Below are positions 26,576 through 34,763 of a DNA stretch of 64,000 nt, piece after piece; positions within the stretch are counted from its first letter, which is position 1; every line of letters begins with the position of its first letter. The translations under genes were made by a program, and so were the position numbers. The notes beneath the pieces were generated by a model that was not told the DNA's origin, did no database searches, and worked only from the letters and a program-made list of their open reading frames with translations. Source of the stretch: Erythrobacter sp. WG (GTDB taxonomy: Bacteria; Pseudomonadota; Alphaproteobacteria; Sphingomonadales; Sphingomonadaceae); assembly GCF_026586795.1 (NCBI RefSeq), contig NZ_JAPFGY010000005.1:1-64000 (forward strand), written 5' to 3'.

Positions 26576-27694
26576 ATGACCGCTCCCCTCACCGGCCGCC
26601 CCGTCATTTCCGCAAGCGGCCTGTTCACCCCGCCCGAGAGCATCACCAACGAGGAGCTGGTCGCAAGCTTCAACGCCTTCGTCGACCAGCACAATGCGGC
26701 GAACCCCGACGCCGAGGCGCTGGCCTATTCCTCGGTCGAGTTCATCGAGAAGGCATCCGGGATCAAGGCGCGCCATGTGATGAGCAAGGCCGCGATCCTC
26801 GATCCCGACACCATGTGCCCGCGCCTGCCCGAACGAGGCAACGACGAAATCTCGGTGATGGCCGAGATCGGCGTCATCGCCGCGCGCGAGGCGCTGGCGC
26901 GGGCGGGCCGCAAGCCCGAGGACGTCGATGCCGTGCTGTGCGCCGCCTCGAATATGCAGCGCCCCTATCCGGCCATGGCGATCGAGATCCAGCAGGCGCT
27001 GGGGATCGAGGGCTTCGGCTTCGACATGAACGTCGCCTGTTCGTCCGCCACCTTCGGCATCCAGACCGCAGCCGACTACATCCGCGCCGGCAACGCGAAA
27101 AGCGTGCTGGTGGTGAGCCCGGAGATCACCTCGGGGCACTTGAACTGGCGCGACCGGGACAGCCACTTCATCTTCGGCGACGTCGCGACCGCCGTGCTGG
27201 TCGAGGATGCCGCGATCGCGCCCGCGCAGCACTGGGAGATCCTCGGCACCAAGCTGAAGACGGTGTTCTCCAACAACATCCGCAACAATTTCGGCTTTCT
27301 CAACCGCGCGCACCCGGACAGCGCCGGCAGCGCCGACAAGCTGTTCGTCCAGGAGGGCCGCAAGGTCTTCAAGGAGGTGGTGCCGATGGTCGCCCAAATG
27401 ATCCTCGAGGAGGCAGACCGCCTCGGGCTCGATCCGGTCGCCCTGCGCCGCCTGTGGCTGCACCAGGCCAATGCCGGCATGAACCGCCTGATCGCGCAGC
27501 GCGTGCTCGGCCACGAGGCTTCCGAGGACGAGAGCCCGACCGTCCTCGACACCTACGGCAACACCTCGAGCGCAGGCTCGATCATCGCCTTCCACAAGCA
27601 CAGCGCGGATCTCGGCGCGGGCGATACGGGGCTGATCTGCTCCTTCGGGGCGGGCTATTCGGCGGGCACGGTGTTCGTCAGGAAGGTCGCCTGA
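26576..27694 (+). CDS. 3-oxoacyl-ACP synthase III (KAS III, long FabH-like form)
   Basis: 372 aa from MTAPLTGRPVISASGLFTPP. Thiolase-fold condensing enzyme with catalytic Cys in FDMNVACSSATFGIQTAAD, His in LRRLWLHQANAGMNRLIAQ and Asn in DTYGNTSSAGSIIAFHKHS. It is longer than E. coli FabH (317 aa) because of an N-terminal insert (ASFNAFVDQHNAANPDAEAL, EKASGIKARHVM) found in a distinct group that includes the Pseudomonas enzyme using medium-chain acyl-CoA. It probably starts or salvages fatty acid chains. The ribosome binding site is poor (AGGA at 13 bases). It stands alone behind the LysR gene. Confidence 0.8.
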   Translation: MTAPLTGRPVISASGLFTPPESITNEELVASFNAFVDQHNAANPDAEALAYSSVEFIEKASGIKARHVMSKAAILDPDTMCPRLPERGNDEISVMAEIGVIAAREALARAGRKPEDVDAVLCAASNMQRPYPAMAIEIQQALGIEGFGFDMNVACSSATFGIQTAADYIRAGNAKSVLVVSPEITSGHLNWRDRDSHFIFGDVATAVLVEDAAIAPAQHWEILGTKLKTVFSNNIRNNFGFLNRAHPDSAGSADKLFVQEGRKVFKEVVPMVAQMILEEADRLGLDPVALRRLWLHQANAGMNRLIAQRVLGHEASEDESPTVLDTYGNTSSAGSIIAFHKHSADLGAGDTGLICSFGAGYSAGTVFVRKVA

Positions 27695-27765
27695 CGCCGT
27701 CGGTTGCGGCCAAGTGCGGGCGACTTGCCTTGCGGCCTTGCGGCGCCGTCCCTAGAAGCTAGCCG

Positions 27766-28518
27766 ATGGCAGGCGAAATCCTCGACAACAAGGGCCGCGG
27801 CGAGGCCGGCTGGCACTGGCCCGCGATCCACCCCGAGGGGCGCAAGTTCGGCCTGATCGCGGGTGGCACGTCGCTGTTCGTGCTGCTGGTGCTGGGCTGG
27901 GGCTTCCTCGGCTGGCTGATGCTGCTCGCAAGCGCCGGCGTCTTCGCCTTCTTCCGCGATCCGGAACGCGTAGTGCCGCAGGCCGACAACCTGATCCTGT
28001 CACCCGCCGACGGGATAGTGACGCAGATCGCGCCGGTGGAGCCGCCCTTCGAGCTTCAGATCGACGACGGGTCGGGCCATCCCGGCCTGCCCGCCGGGCC
28101 GGTGACGCGCGTTTCGATCTTCATGAGCGTGTTCGACGTCCACATCAACCGCACGCCGGTGGGCGGGACGGTGCGGCGGGTGGTCTACATCCCCGGCCGC
28201 TTCGTCAGCGCCGAGCTCGACAAGGCGAGCGAGGAGAACGAGCGCCAGCACATCCTCGTCGAGCGCACCGACGGGGTGCGGATCGGCTTCACCCAGATCG
28301 CCGGACTGGTGGCGCGGCGGATCGTGCCTTTCGTGAAGCCCGGCGACATCCTCGCCAAGGGGCAGAGGGTCGGCCTGATCCGCTTCGGCAGCCGGGTCGA
28401 TGTGTATCTGCCGGCCGGGACCGATCCGGCGGTGATGATCGGCCAGAGCGTGATCGCGGGCGAGACGGTCATCGCGGTGCTCGGCCAGCGCGCGCTGATC
28501 GAGGGGATTTCGCAATGA
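27766..28518 (+). CDS. psd: Phosphatidylserine decarboxylase (PSD-B/C type proenzyme)
   Basis: 250 aa. N-terminal hydrophobic pair ([40 protein letters not shown]), then the decarboxylase body: [30 protein letters not shown], and the self-cleavage site [11 protein letters not shown], where the Ser becomes the pyruvoyl cofactor. Length and FGS motif fit the short archaeal/alphaproteobacterial type. It makes phosphatidylethanolamine from phosphatidylserine in the inner membrane. It overlaps the following pssA by 4 bases (ATGA), so the two enzymes of the pathway are co-translated. Confidence 0.93.
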   Translation: MAGEILDNKGRGEAGWHWPAIHPEGRKFGLIAGGTSLFVLLVLGWGFLGWLMLLASAGVFAFFRDPERVVPQADNLILSPADGIVTQIAPVEPPFELQIDDGSGHPGLPAGPVTRVSIFMSVFDVHINRTPVGGTVRRVVYIPGRFVSAELDKASEENERQHILVERTDGVRIGFTQIAGLVARRIVPFVKPGDILAKGQRVGLIRFGSRVDVYLPAGTDPAVMIGQSVIAGETVIAVLGQRALIEGISQ

Positions 28519-29411
28519 GCCGCTCGCCGCAGCGCAGCGCCGGGCCGGCGCGGGGGCGGCGCAAGCTTCCCGGCGCGCGCTTCCTGCCCGCGCGGCTCGG
28601 GCCCAAGGCGGCCGAGGATGAGGACGAGACCGAGGGGCGCGGGGCCGCCGCGCCCGGGCTGTCGCTGCGCGCGATGCTGCCCAACGCGGTCACCGCTGCG
28701 GCGCTGTGTTCGGGGCTCACTGGCATCCGCTTCGCCACCGAGGCGCAGTGGGGCTATGCGATCGGGCTCGTGGTGCTCGCGGGCGTGCTCGACGGGATCG
28801 ACGGGCGGGTGGCACGGCTCTTGAACGCCCAGTCGCGCTTCGGTGCGGAGCTCGACAGCCTGGCGGATTCGCTGTCCTTCGGCGTTGCGCCGGCGCTGAT
28901 CCTGTTCATGTGGTCGCTTCAGGGCTGGCCGACGATGGGCTGGCTCGCCGCGCTCGCCTTCGCGATCTGCTGCGCGCTGCGCCTGGCGCGCTTCAACGCG
29001 CGCATCGACGTCGACGACCAGCCGCACAAGTCCGCCGGGTTCCTCACCGGCGTTCCCGCGCCGGTCGGTGCGGGGCTCGCCTTCCTGCCCTTCTACCTGT
29101 GGCAGGAGACCGGCATCGCCTGGCTGCGCGATCCCGTGCTGATGGCGCTGTGGCTGACGGTGATCGCGATCCTGATGATCTCGAACATGGCGACGCTGAG
29201 CTGGGCCTCGCTGCGCCCGCCGCGTTCGATCCGGCTGCCGCTGATCGCCGTCACCGGGCTCGCCTTCGCGGCGCTGATCCTCCAGCCGTGGTGGACGCTG
29301 GCGGTGATCTGTGCAGGCTACCTCGCGCTGATGCCCTGGGGTCTCGTCAAGTATGGACGCATCAAGCGGCGGCGCAGGCTCGAAGCGGCAGCGGCAGGGA
29401 AAGGGGCATAG
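28515..29411 (+). CDS. pssA: CDP-diacylglycerol-serine O-phosphatidyltransferase
   Basis: 298 aa. A basic N-terminus of about 45 residues, then CDP-alcohol phosphatidyltransferase motif [34 protein letters not shown] (DGxxAR-x8-GxxxD-x3-D) and six or more TM segments. It makes phosphatidylserine from CDP-diacylglycerol and serine, and the product is taken by Psd encoded just upstream. The order psd-pssA is typical for alphaproteobacteria with the membrane (not cytosolic) PssA type. The 3' end overlaps the convergent small membrane gene by 50 bases. Confidence 0.93.
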   Translation: MSRSPQRSAGPARGRRKLPGARFLPARLGPKAAEDEDETEGRGAAAPGLSLRAMLPNAVTAAALCSGLTGIRFATEAQWGYAIGLVVLAGVLDGIDGRVARLLNAQSRFGAELDSLADSLSFGVAPALILFMWSLQGWPTMGWLAALAFAICCALRLARFNARIDVDDQPHKSAGFLTGVPAPVGAGLAFLPFYLWQETGIAWLRDPVLMALWLTVIAILMISNMATLSWASLRPPRSIRLPLIAVTGLAFAALILQPWWTLAVICAGYLALMPWGLVKYGRIKRRRRLEAAAAGKGA

Positions 29412-29652
29412 GGCCAGCCGGGCGCCGTGTCGCGAAGGTGCGGCGCGGCTGGGGGAAGGGCACAACCGCCGGGCGCAGACCCATCGCCCGCGCGGGCGCG
29501 GGCGCCTGGAGCGCCAGACCGGCCCGCAGCACCTCGCCCTCGCGCAGCAATTGCTCCCACCCGGCCCGCGCCGCGCGCAGGCTGAGGGCGATGACCGCGA
29601 CCGCCAGCACGCCGGCGACAGTGAATACAAGGCTGATGGCGGCGCTGAGCAT
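29362..29652 (-). CDS. Small single-TM membrane protein under LexA-type boxes
   Basis: 96 aa from the ATG at 29652, with AAGGGGA ideally placed upstream. Residues 1-30 form one TM segment (MLSAAISLVFTVAGVLAVAV, IALSLRAA), followed by a positively charged amphipathic helix (RAGWEQLLREGEVLRAGLAL) and a Pro/Arg-rich cytoplasmic tail ending RACAAA. I recall similar small proteins next to pssA in other sphingomonads but know no function. Its upstream region carries two GTTC-N7-GTTC boxes, the LexA operator pattern in alphaproteobacteria, plus TTGACA at 29727-29732. Small SOS-induced membrane division inhibitors (such as SidA) are known in Caulobacter; a similar role here is a hypothesis. Confidence 0.65.
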   Translation of the reverse strand: MLSAAISLVFTVAGVLAVAVIALSLRAARAGWEQLLREGEVLRAGLALQAPAPARAMGLRPAVVPFPQPRRTFATRRPAGPMPLSLPLPLRACAAA

Positions 29653-29688
29653 GGCGGTTCCCCTTGGGTGAGCTGTTCGAATCGCGTC

Positions 29689-29732
29689 GTTCGTTCTTTG
29701 TTCCTTGTTCCCTACATGTTCTACCCTGTCAA
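29689..29732 (-). promoter_or_regulatory. Tandem alphaproteobacterial LexA boxes and -35 element
   Basis: Two exact GTTC-N7-GTTC elements, 29689-29703 (GTTCGTTCTTTGTTC) and 29707-29721 (GTTCCCTACATGTTC), lie 37 and 55 bases upstream of the small membrane gene. A TTGACA on the minus strand at 29727-29732 abuts the distal box, so bound LexA would cover the promoter. A clear -10 was not found. The rest of 29733-29955 holds the rpsB leader with a short inverted pair around 29893-29907 and a weak promoter candidate (CTGGAT 29788, CTAAGG 29811). Confidence 0.65.
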
Positions 29733-29955
29733 GCGCCGTTCCCACCATAGTGGCCGGGCTTCCGGCAATGCGCCTGCGAGAAAGGGGCTGGATTTCCTAT
29801 CGCCCTCCCGCTAAGGGCGCGCACGTTCCGGCAGCGGCATGAGGCTTCTGGCGGGGCAAATTCACATGGAAGGCGCACATACCGGTGCCGCAGGCGGGAG
29901 CTCCGCCTGACGCGGTTCCTGCCTTCCAGAGGAACAACCGGAAAGGACACGACCT

Positions 29956-30738
29956 ATGGCGGCTCCCGTCGTCACCATGCAAGCATTGATCGAGGCCGGC
30001 GCGCACTTCGGCCACCAGACCCACCGCTGGAACCCGCGGATGAAGCCGTACATCTTCGGCGCGCGCAACGGGGTCCACATCATCGACCTGTCGCAGACCG
30101 TGCCGCTCTTCGCGCGCGCTCTGGACTTCGTCGAGCAGACCGTGCGTTCGGGCGGCAAGGTGCTGTTCGTCGGCACCAAGCGCCAGGCGCAGGAGCCGAT
30201 CGCGGAAGCCGCGCGCATGAGCGGCCAGCACTTCGTCAACCACCGCTGGCTGGGCGGGATGCTCACCAACTGGAAGACCATCTCGGGTTCGATCCGCCGC
30301 CTGAAGAGCCTCGAGGAAATGCTCTCGGGTGACACCTCGGGCTTCACCAAGAAGGAAGTCCTCCAGCTCACCCGTGAGCGCGAGAAGCTGGAACTCTCGC
30401 TCGGCGGCATCCGCGACATGGGCGGCATTCCGGACGTGATGTTCGTGATCGACGCCAACAAGGAAGACCTCGCGATCAAGGAAGCGGGCGTGCTCGGCAT
30501 CCCGGTGATCGCGATCCTCGACACCAACGTCGATCCCAACGGCATCGCCTTCCCGGTCCCGGGCAACGACGACGCGAGCCGCGCGGTGCGCCTCTACTGC
30601 CAGGCGATCGGCGAAGCCGCGCTCGCCGGCAAGGGCAAGTTCCAAGCCGACGTGTCGAGCGATTTCGGCGCGATGGCTGAGCCCCCTGCCGAAGACGTGA
30701 TCGCCGAAGAACAGGCCGCGGAAGAAACCGAAGCCTGA
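29956..30738 (+). CDS. rpsB: 30S ribosomal protein S2
   Basis: 260 aa, starting [20 protein letters not shown]. Diagnostic S2 stretches: [71 protein letters not shown] and [20 protein letters not shown]. The last 30 residues are acidic ([18 protein letters not shown]), an extension common in alphaproteobacteria. It binds S1 to the small subunit. A ribosome binding site GGAAAGGA is 8 bases upstream. tsf follows, the universal rpsB-tsf pair, with a hairpin between. Confidence 0.98.
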   Translation: MAAPVVTMQALIEAGAHFGHQTHRWNPRMKPYIFGARNGVHIIDLSQTVPLFARALDFVEQTVRSGGKVLFVGTKRQAQEPIAEAARMSGQHFVNHRWLGGMLTNWKTISGSIRRLKSLEEMLSGDTSGFTKKEVLQLTREREKLELSLGGIRDMGGIPDVMFVIDANKEDLAIKEAGVLGIPVIAILDTNVDPNGIAFPVPGNDDASRAVRLYCQAIGEAALAGKGKFQADVSSDFGAMAEPPAEDVIAEEQAAEETEA

Positions 30739-30790
30739 TTTCTGCGCGAGCGATTGGTCCGTCAATCGCCCGTCACAATCCCCCTCTAGC

Positions 30791-30834
30791 GCGCCCGGCA
30801 TTGCCCTCCGTTCGGAGAGAGCAGGGCCGGGCGC
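30791..30834 (+). terminator. Hairpin between rpsB and tsf
   Basis: GCGCCCGGC at 30791-30799 pairs exactly with GCCGGGCGC at 30826-30834, with an inner CTCCG-TT-CGGAG stem. No T-run follows. Such a structure could partly stop transcription and set the S2 to EF-Ts ratio. Confidence 0.5.
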
Positions 30835-30862
30835 CCCCACACACACGAAAAGGAATTTCTCC

Positions 30863-31789
30863 ATGGCCGATATTTCCGTCGCCGACGTGAAGAAGCTGCG
30901 CGAGCGCACCGGCGCTGGCATGATGGACGCCAAGAAGGCGCTGACCGAAGCCAATGGCGACATCGAAGCTGCGGTTGACGCGCTGCGCGCCAAGGGCCTC
31001 GCCACCGCCCAGAAGAAGTCGAGCCGCACCGCGGCCGAAGGTCTCGTCGGCGTGCTGGTGCAGGGCACCAAGGGCGTGGCGGTCGAGATCAACTCGGAAA
31101 CCGACTTCGTCGCCAAGAACGACCAGTTCCAGACCTTCGTGCGCAACGCCACCGCGGCTGCGCTCGAAACTGGCACCAGCGATGTCGAAGCTCTGAAGGC
31201 GGCGGCCTATCCGGGCGGCGGCACCGTGGGCGACAAGCTGACCGAGAACGTCGCCACCATCGGCGAGAACCAGCAGATCCGCCGCATCAAGCAGGTCGCG
31301 GTGACTGAGGGCGCGGTCGTGCCCTACATCCACAACGCGGCCGCCGAAGGCCTCGGCAAGATCGGCGTGCTGGTCGCGCTGGAATCGGATGCCGATGCCG
31401 AGACGCTCAACGCGCTCGGCAAGGACATCGCCCAGCACGCCGCCGCGATGTTCCCGCAGGCGCTGGACGCTGATGGCCTCGATGCTGACGTGATCGAGCG
31501 CGAGCGCAAGATCGCCGCCGAAAAGGCTGCCGAAAGCGGCAAGCCGGCTGACGTGCAGGCCAAGATGGTCGAGGGCGCGGTGAAGAAGTTCGCCAAGGAA
31601 AACGCGCTTCTCAGCCAGATCTTCGTCAAGGACGGCAAGGCCACCGTCGAAGAATACATCGCCAAGGCCGCCAAGGACGCCGGCAAGTCGATCAAGCTGG
31701 TCGACTACGTGCGCTTCCAGCTCGGCGAGGGCATCGAGAAGGAAGAGGTCGACTTTGCTGCCGAAGTCGCCGCGACGCTGAAGGGCTGA
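30863..31789 (+). CDS. tsf: Elongation factor Ts
   Basis: 308 aa, [21 protein letters not shown]-terminal UBA-like part with [20 protein letters not shown], then the core domain with [30 protein letters not shown] (containing the TDFVAKN exchange motif), [13 protein letters not shown], and a C-terminal [20 protein letters not shown] module. It exchanges GDP on EF-Tu. Length is standard. It is followed by a strong terminator at 31811 that closes the rpsB-tsf unit. Confidence 0.98.
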   Translation: MADISVADVKKLRERTGAGMMDAKKALTEANGDIEAAVDALRAKGLATAQKKSSRTAAEGLVGVLVQGTKGVAVEINSETDFVAKNDQFQTFVRNATAAALETGTSDVEALKAAAYPGGGTVGDKLTENVATIGENQQIRRIKQVAVTEGAVVPYIHNAAAEGLGKIGVLVALESDADAETLNALGKDIAQHAAAMFPQALDADGLDADVIERERKIAAEKAAESGKPADVQAKMVEGAVKKFAKENALLSQIFVKDGKATVEEYIAKAAKDAGKSIKLVDYVRFQLGEGIEKEEVDFAAEVAATLKG

Positions 31790-31810
31790 TCTCCGCCCGA
31801 TCGGGCAAGG

Positions 31811-31845
31811 CGGCCGTCGCAGCGAAGCGCTGCGGCGGCCGTTTG
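31811..31845 (+). terminator. Intrinsic terminator of tsf
   Basis: CGGCCGTCGCAGCG, loop AAG, CGCTGCGGCGGCCG: a 14-bp stem with one wobble pair, followed by TTTGT. It lies 22 bases after the tsf stop and separates rpsB-tsf from pyrH. Confidence 0.85.
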
Positions 31846-31925
31846 TCTGACAAGCGGGTTTGCGCATCGCCGCTTTGGCCGTTAAGTGCGCCCCACCCAG
31901 AGTCCAGCCGGAGCCGAAAGCCCCC

Positions 31926-32645
31926 ATGTCCCTTCCTCCCCTCAAGCGCGTTCTCCTGAAGCTTTCGGGCGAGGTGCTGATGGGCGGCCAGCAGTTCGGC
32001 ATCGACCCCGAATTCGTCGCCGAGCTCGCCAAGGAGGTGAAGGCGGCGAAGGAAACCGGGCTCGAGATCTGCCTCGTCATCGGCGGGGGCAACATCTTTC
32101 GCGGCATGGCGGGCGCAGCCAAGGGTATGGACCGCGCGCAGGCCGATTACATGGGGATGCTCGCCACCGTCATGAACGCGCTCGCCATGCAGAACGCATT
32201 GGAACAGCTCGGCGTCCAGACCCGCGTGCAATCGGCGATCGAGATGGACAAGGTGTGCGAGCCGGTGATCCGCCGCCGCGCCGAGCGCCATCTGGAAAAG
32301 GGCCGCGTGGTGATCTTCGCCGCCGGCGTGGGCGCGCCCTATTTCACCACCGACAGCGGCGCGGCCCTGCGCGCGGCCGAAATGAAGTGCGATGCGCTTC
32401 TCAAGGGCACCAGCGTCGACGGGGTCTATGACAGCGATCCCAAGCAGAACCCGCAAGCGACCCGTTTCGACACCGTGACTTACGACCGCGTGCTCGCGGA
32501 CAATCTCAAGGTGATGGACGCCTCGGCCGTGGCACTGTGCCGCGACAACAAGATTCCCATCGTGGTCTTCTCGATCCGCGAGAAGGGCAACCTCGCCCGC
32601 GTGCTGGCGGGCCAGGGCGTCCAGACCATCGTGCAGGACAGCTAA
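31926..32645 (+). CDS. pyrH: UMP kinase
   Basis: 239 aa, [20 protein letters not shown]. Amino-acid kinase fold: [34 protein letters not shown]-type segment ([20 protein letters not shown]), [20 protein letters not shown] and [13 protein letters not shown]. It phosphorylates UMP to UDP for RNA, DNA and nucleotide-sugar synthesis; it acts as a cytoplasmic hexamer controlled by GTP and UTP. It is first gene of the pyrH-frr-uppS-cdsA-dxr-rseP-bamA-ompH-fabZ cluster, 18 bases before frr. Confidence 0.97.
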   Translation: MSLPPLKRVLLKLSGEVLMGGQQFGIDPEFVAELAKEVKAAKETGLEICLVIGGGNIFRGMAGAAKGMDRAQADYMGMLATVMNALAMQNALEQLGVQTRVQSAIEMDKVCEPVIRRRAERHLEKGRVVIFAAGVGAPYFTTDSGAALRAAEMKCDALLKGTSVDGVYDSDPKQNPQATRFDTVTYDRVLADNLKVMDASAVALCRDNKIPIVVFSIREKGNLARVLAGQGVQTIVQDS

Positions 32646-32663
32646 GCAGAAGGAACCCCAGCC

Positions 32664-33221
32664 ATGCCGCAATTTGACAAGGCCGATGTCGAGCGCCGGA
32701 TGAAGGGCGCGGTGGAATCCTTGAAGAGCGATCTTCAGGGCCTGCGCACCGGCCGCGCCAACACCACCCTGCTCGATCCGGTGCAGGTCGAGGTCTATGG
32801 CTCGATGATGCCGCTCCAGCAGGTCGCCACGGTTTCCGCGCCCGAGCCGCGGATGCTCAGCGTGCAGGTGTGGGACAAGTCGAACCTCCACGCGGTGGAA
32901 AAGGCGATTGCCTATGCCAACCTCGGCCTCAATCCGATCATCGACGGCCAGACGCTGCGCCTGCCGATCCCCGATCTCACACAGGAGCGCCGCAAGGAGC
33001 TCGCCAAGCTCGCCGGGCAGTATGCCGAGAAGGCCAAGATCGCGATCCGCAACGTGCGCCGCGACGCGATGGAAAGCCTCAAGACCGACGAGAAGAAGAA
33101 GGAAATCTCCGAGGACGAGCGCAAGCGGTCCGAGGAACAGGTCCAGAAGCTGACCGACCAATACGTCAAGGAGACGGATGAGGCGGCGGCCAAGAAGGAA
33201 CAGGAAATCCTGACGCAGTAA
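32664..33221 (+). CDS. frr: Ribosome recycling factor
   Basis: 185 aa, [20 protein letters not shown]. Two-domain RRF: long three-helix bundle with [39 protein letters not shown], a beta domain, then [39 protein letters not shown]. With EF-G it splits the post-termination ribosome. A ribosome binding site AGGAA precedes the ATG. Behind it lies a palindromic repeat element that interrupts the otherwise tight cluster. Confidence 0.97.
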   Translation: MPQFDKADVERRMKGAVESLKSDLQGLRTGRANTTLLDPVQVEVYGSMMPLQQVATVSAPEPRMLSVQVWDKSNLHAVEKAIAYANLGLNPIIDGQTLRLPIPDLTQERRKELAKLAGQYAEKAKIAIRNVRRDAMESLKTDEKKKEISEDERKRSEEQVQKLTDQYVKETDEAAAKKEQEILTQ

Positions 33222-33244
33222 GGCGGGTGGGGGTGCCAACTTGC

Positions 33245-33313
33245 CGTTCGTGTCGAGCGAAGTCGAGACACACCGCAGCAGGGAAGGCCTCTCGACTTCG
33301 CTCGAGGCGAACG
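33245..33313. repeat. Large palindromic intergenic repeat (REP-like)
   Basis: Arms of 25 bp, 33245-33269 (CGTTCGTGTCGAGCGAAGTC then GAGAC) and 33289-33313 (CTCTCGACTTCGCTCGAGGC then GAACG), are inverted copies with 3 mismatches around a 19-base centre. The core TCGAGCGAAGTCGAGA is a well-known dispersed repeat of sphingomonads. It can form a strong hairpin between frr and uppS. Confidence 0.8.
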
Positions 33314-33330
33314 GACAGTTGGGGTTAGGG

Positions 33331-34008
33331 TTGGACCAGTCGCGCGCCAGACATGTCGCCATCATCATGGATGGCAATGGCCGCTGGGCCAAGAAGCGGG
33401 CCCTGCCGCGCGCGGTCGGGCACCAGCGGGGCGTGGAGGCGGTGCGGCGGCTGGTGCGGGCGCTGGAGCCGATGGGGCTCGAATGCCTGACGCTCTACGC
33501 CTTCTCCTCGGAAAACTGGAAGCGCCCCGACGAGGAGGTCGACGACCTCATGAACCTGATGCGCAAGTTCATCAAGTCGGACCTGCCCGAATTCGTCGAG
33601 AAGGGCGTCAAGCTCAAGATCATCGGCGACTGGCAGAGCCTTGCGCCCGATATTGTCGCGATGCTCGAGGATGCGCTGGCGCAGACCGCGAACGGGCGGC
33701 AGACCTTGGCGGTGGCGCTCAATTACGGCGGCCAGCACGAGATCGCGCGCGCCGCGGCCAAGGCGGCCTCCAAGGGCGACGTGACCATCGAGACGATCAC
33801 CGCCGAACTCGACACCGCCGATCTGCCGCCGCTCGATCTGCTGATCCGCACCAGTGGGGAGGTGCGCCTGTCGAACTTCCTGCTGTGGCAGGCGGCCTAT
33901 GCCGAGATGCTGTTCGTCGACACGCTGTGGCCCGATTTCGAGCCTGCGCATCTCGAACAGGCGCTCGATGATTTTGCGCGGAGGGAGCGGCGATATGGCG
34001 GTCGGTAA
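33331..34008 (+). CDS. uppS: Undecaprenyl diphosphate synthase
   Basis: 225 aa from a TTG at 33331 (LDQSRARHVAIIMDGNGRWA). The frame stays open to a TTG at 33241, but those codons belong to the palindromic repeat and give a non-family N-terminus, so the later TTG is chosen; AGGG lies directly before it and GGGG a few bases further up. Cis-prenyltransferase motifs: VAIIMDGNGRWAKKRALPRA with the catalytic Asp, YAFSSENWKRP, LAVALNYGGQHEIARA, DLLIRTSGEVRLSNFLLWQ and ELLFVDT-like EMLFVDTLWPDF. It makes the C55 lipid carrier for peptidoglycan. It overlaps cdsA by 14 bases. Confidence 0.93.
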   Translation: MDQSRARHVAIIMDGNGRWAKKRALPRAVGHQRGVEAVRRLVRALEPMGLECLTLYAFSSENWKRPDEEVDDLMNLMRKFIKSDLPEFVEKGVKLKIIGDWQSLAPDIVAMLEDALAQTANGRQTLAVALNYGGQHEIARAAAKAASKGDVTIETITAELDTADLPPLDLLIRTSGEVRLSNFLLWQAAYAEMLFVDTLWPDFEPAHLEQALDDFARRERRYGGR

Positions 34009-34756
34009 CCGGGTGCGCGATCCCAAGGCGGGGACCAGCGACCTGCCGGTGCGCTTCGCCTCGGCAATCGTGATGCTGGTGCTCGCGGGCGGCGCGCTGT
34101 GGCTGGGCGGCTGGTTCTGGACCGGCTTCGTGGCGCTGCTCGCGCTGGGCGTTCTGTGGGAATGGAACCGCCTGATCGGCGCCTTCGGGATGAAGGGGCT
34201 GGGCGAGACGATCTGGTTCTTCGCCGGCATCGTCTATGTCGGCGGCGCGGCGCTCGCCATGCTGACGGTGCGCAACGGACGGCAGGTGCTGCCGCTCGAT
34301 CCCGAAGTTTCGGGTTACGGGCCGCTCGAGGTGCTGGTGGTGTTCATCGCGCCGATCGTCGCGGTCGATGTCGGCGCCTATTTCGCGGGCCGGGCGATCG
34401 GCGGGCCCAAGATCGCGCCGCGGATCAGCCCGGCCAAAACCTGGGCGGGGCTGGGCGGCGGGGCGACCTTCGCGGCGCTGGTCGGCGTGCTGGTCGAGCT
34501 CACCGATTTCGGCCCGGCCGCCGCGCCCGGCACCAGCGCCGTCGCGCTCGGGATGGCGGTGGTCACGGGCGTGCTGATCGCGGTGATCGCGCAGGCGGGC
34601 GATTTCTTCGAGAGCTGGATGAAGCGCCGTGCAGGGGTCAAGGATTCGGGCGCGCTCATTCCCGGGCATGGCGGGCTGTTCGACCGGCTCGACGGGTTCA
34701 TCGCGGTGTTCTTCGTGCTGTTTGTGATTGCCACCCTGCCCGGTTTGCTGGGATGA
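33995..34756 (+). CDS. cdsA: Phosphatidate cytidylyltransferase
   Basis: 253 aa from MAVGNRVRDPKAGTSDLPVR, with GAGGGAG upstream and the start inside uppS. Seven or so TM segments and the CDS family signature near the C-terminus: a GDFFESWMKRRAGVKDSGAL block followed by IPGHGGLFDRLDGF (S/G-x-x-KR-x4-KD-x5-GHGG-x2-DRxD). DVGAYFAGRAIGGPKIAPRI earlier is also typical. It makes CDP-diacylglycerol, the precursor used by PssA and PgsA, both encoded in this window. Confidence 0.95.
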   Translation: MAVGNRVRDPKAGTSDLPVRFASAIVMLVLAGGALWLGGWFWTGFVALLALGVLWEWNRLIGAFGMKGLGETIWFFAGIVYVGGAALAMLTVRNGRQVLPLDPEVSGYGPLEVLVVFIAPIVAVDVGAYFAGRAIGGPKIAPRISPAKTWAGLGGGATFAALVGVLVELTDFGPAAAPGTSAVALGMAVVTGVLIAVIAQAGDFFESWMKRRAGVKDSGALIPGHGGLFDRLDGFIAVFFVLFVIATLPGLLG

Positions 34757-34763
34757 TGCGGCG

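Noticed and set aside
33241-33330. N-terminal extension of UppS from TTG 33241
   Set aside because: The 30 extra residues are encoded by a dispersed palindromic repeat and match no UppS N-terminus.
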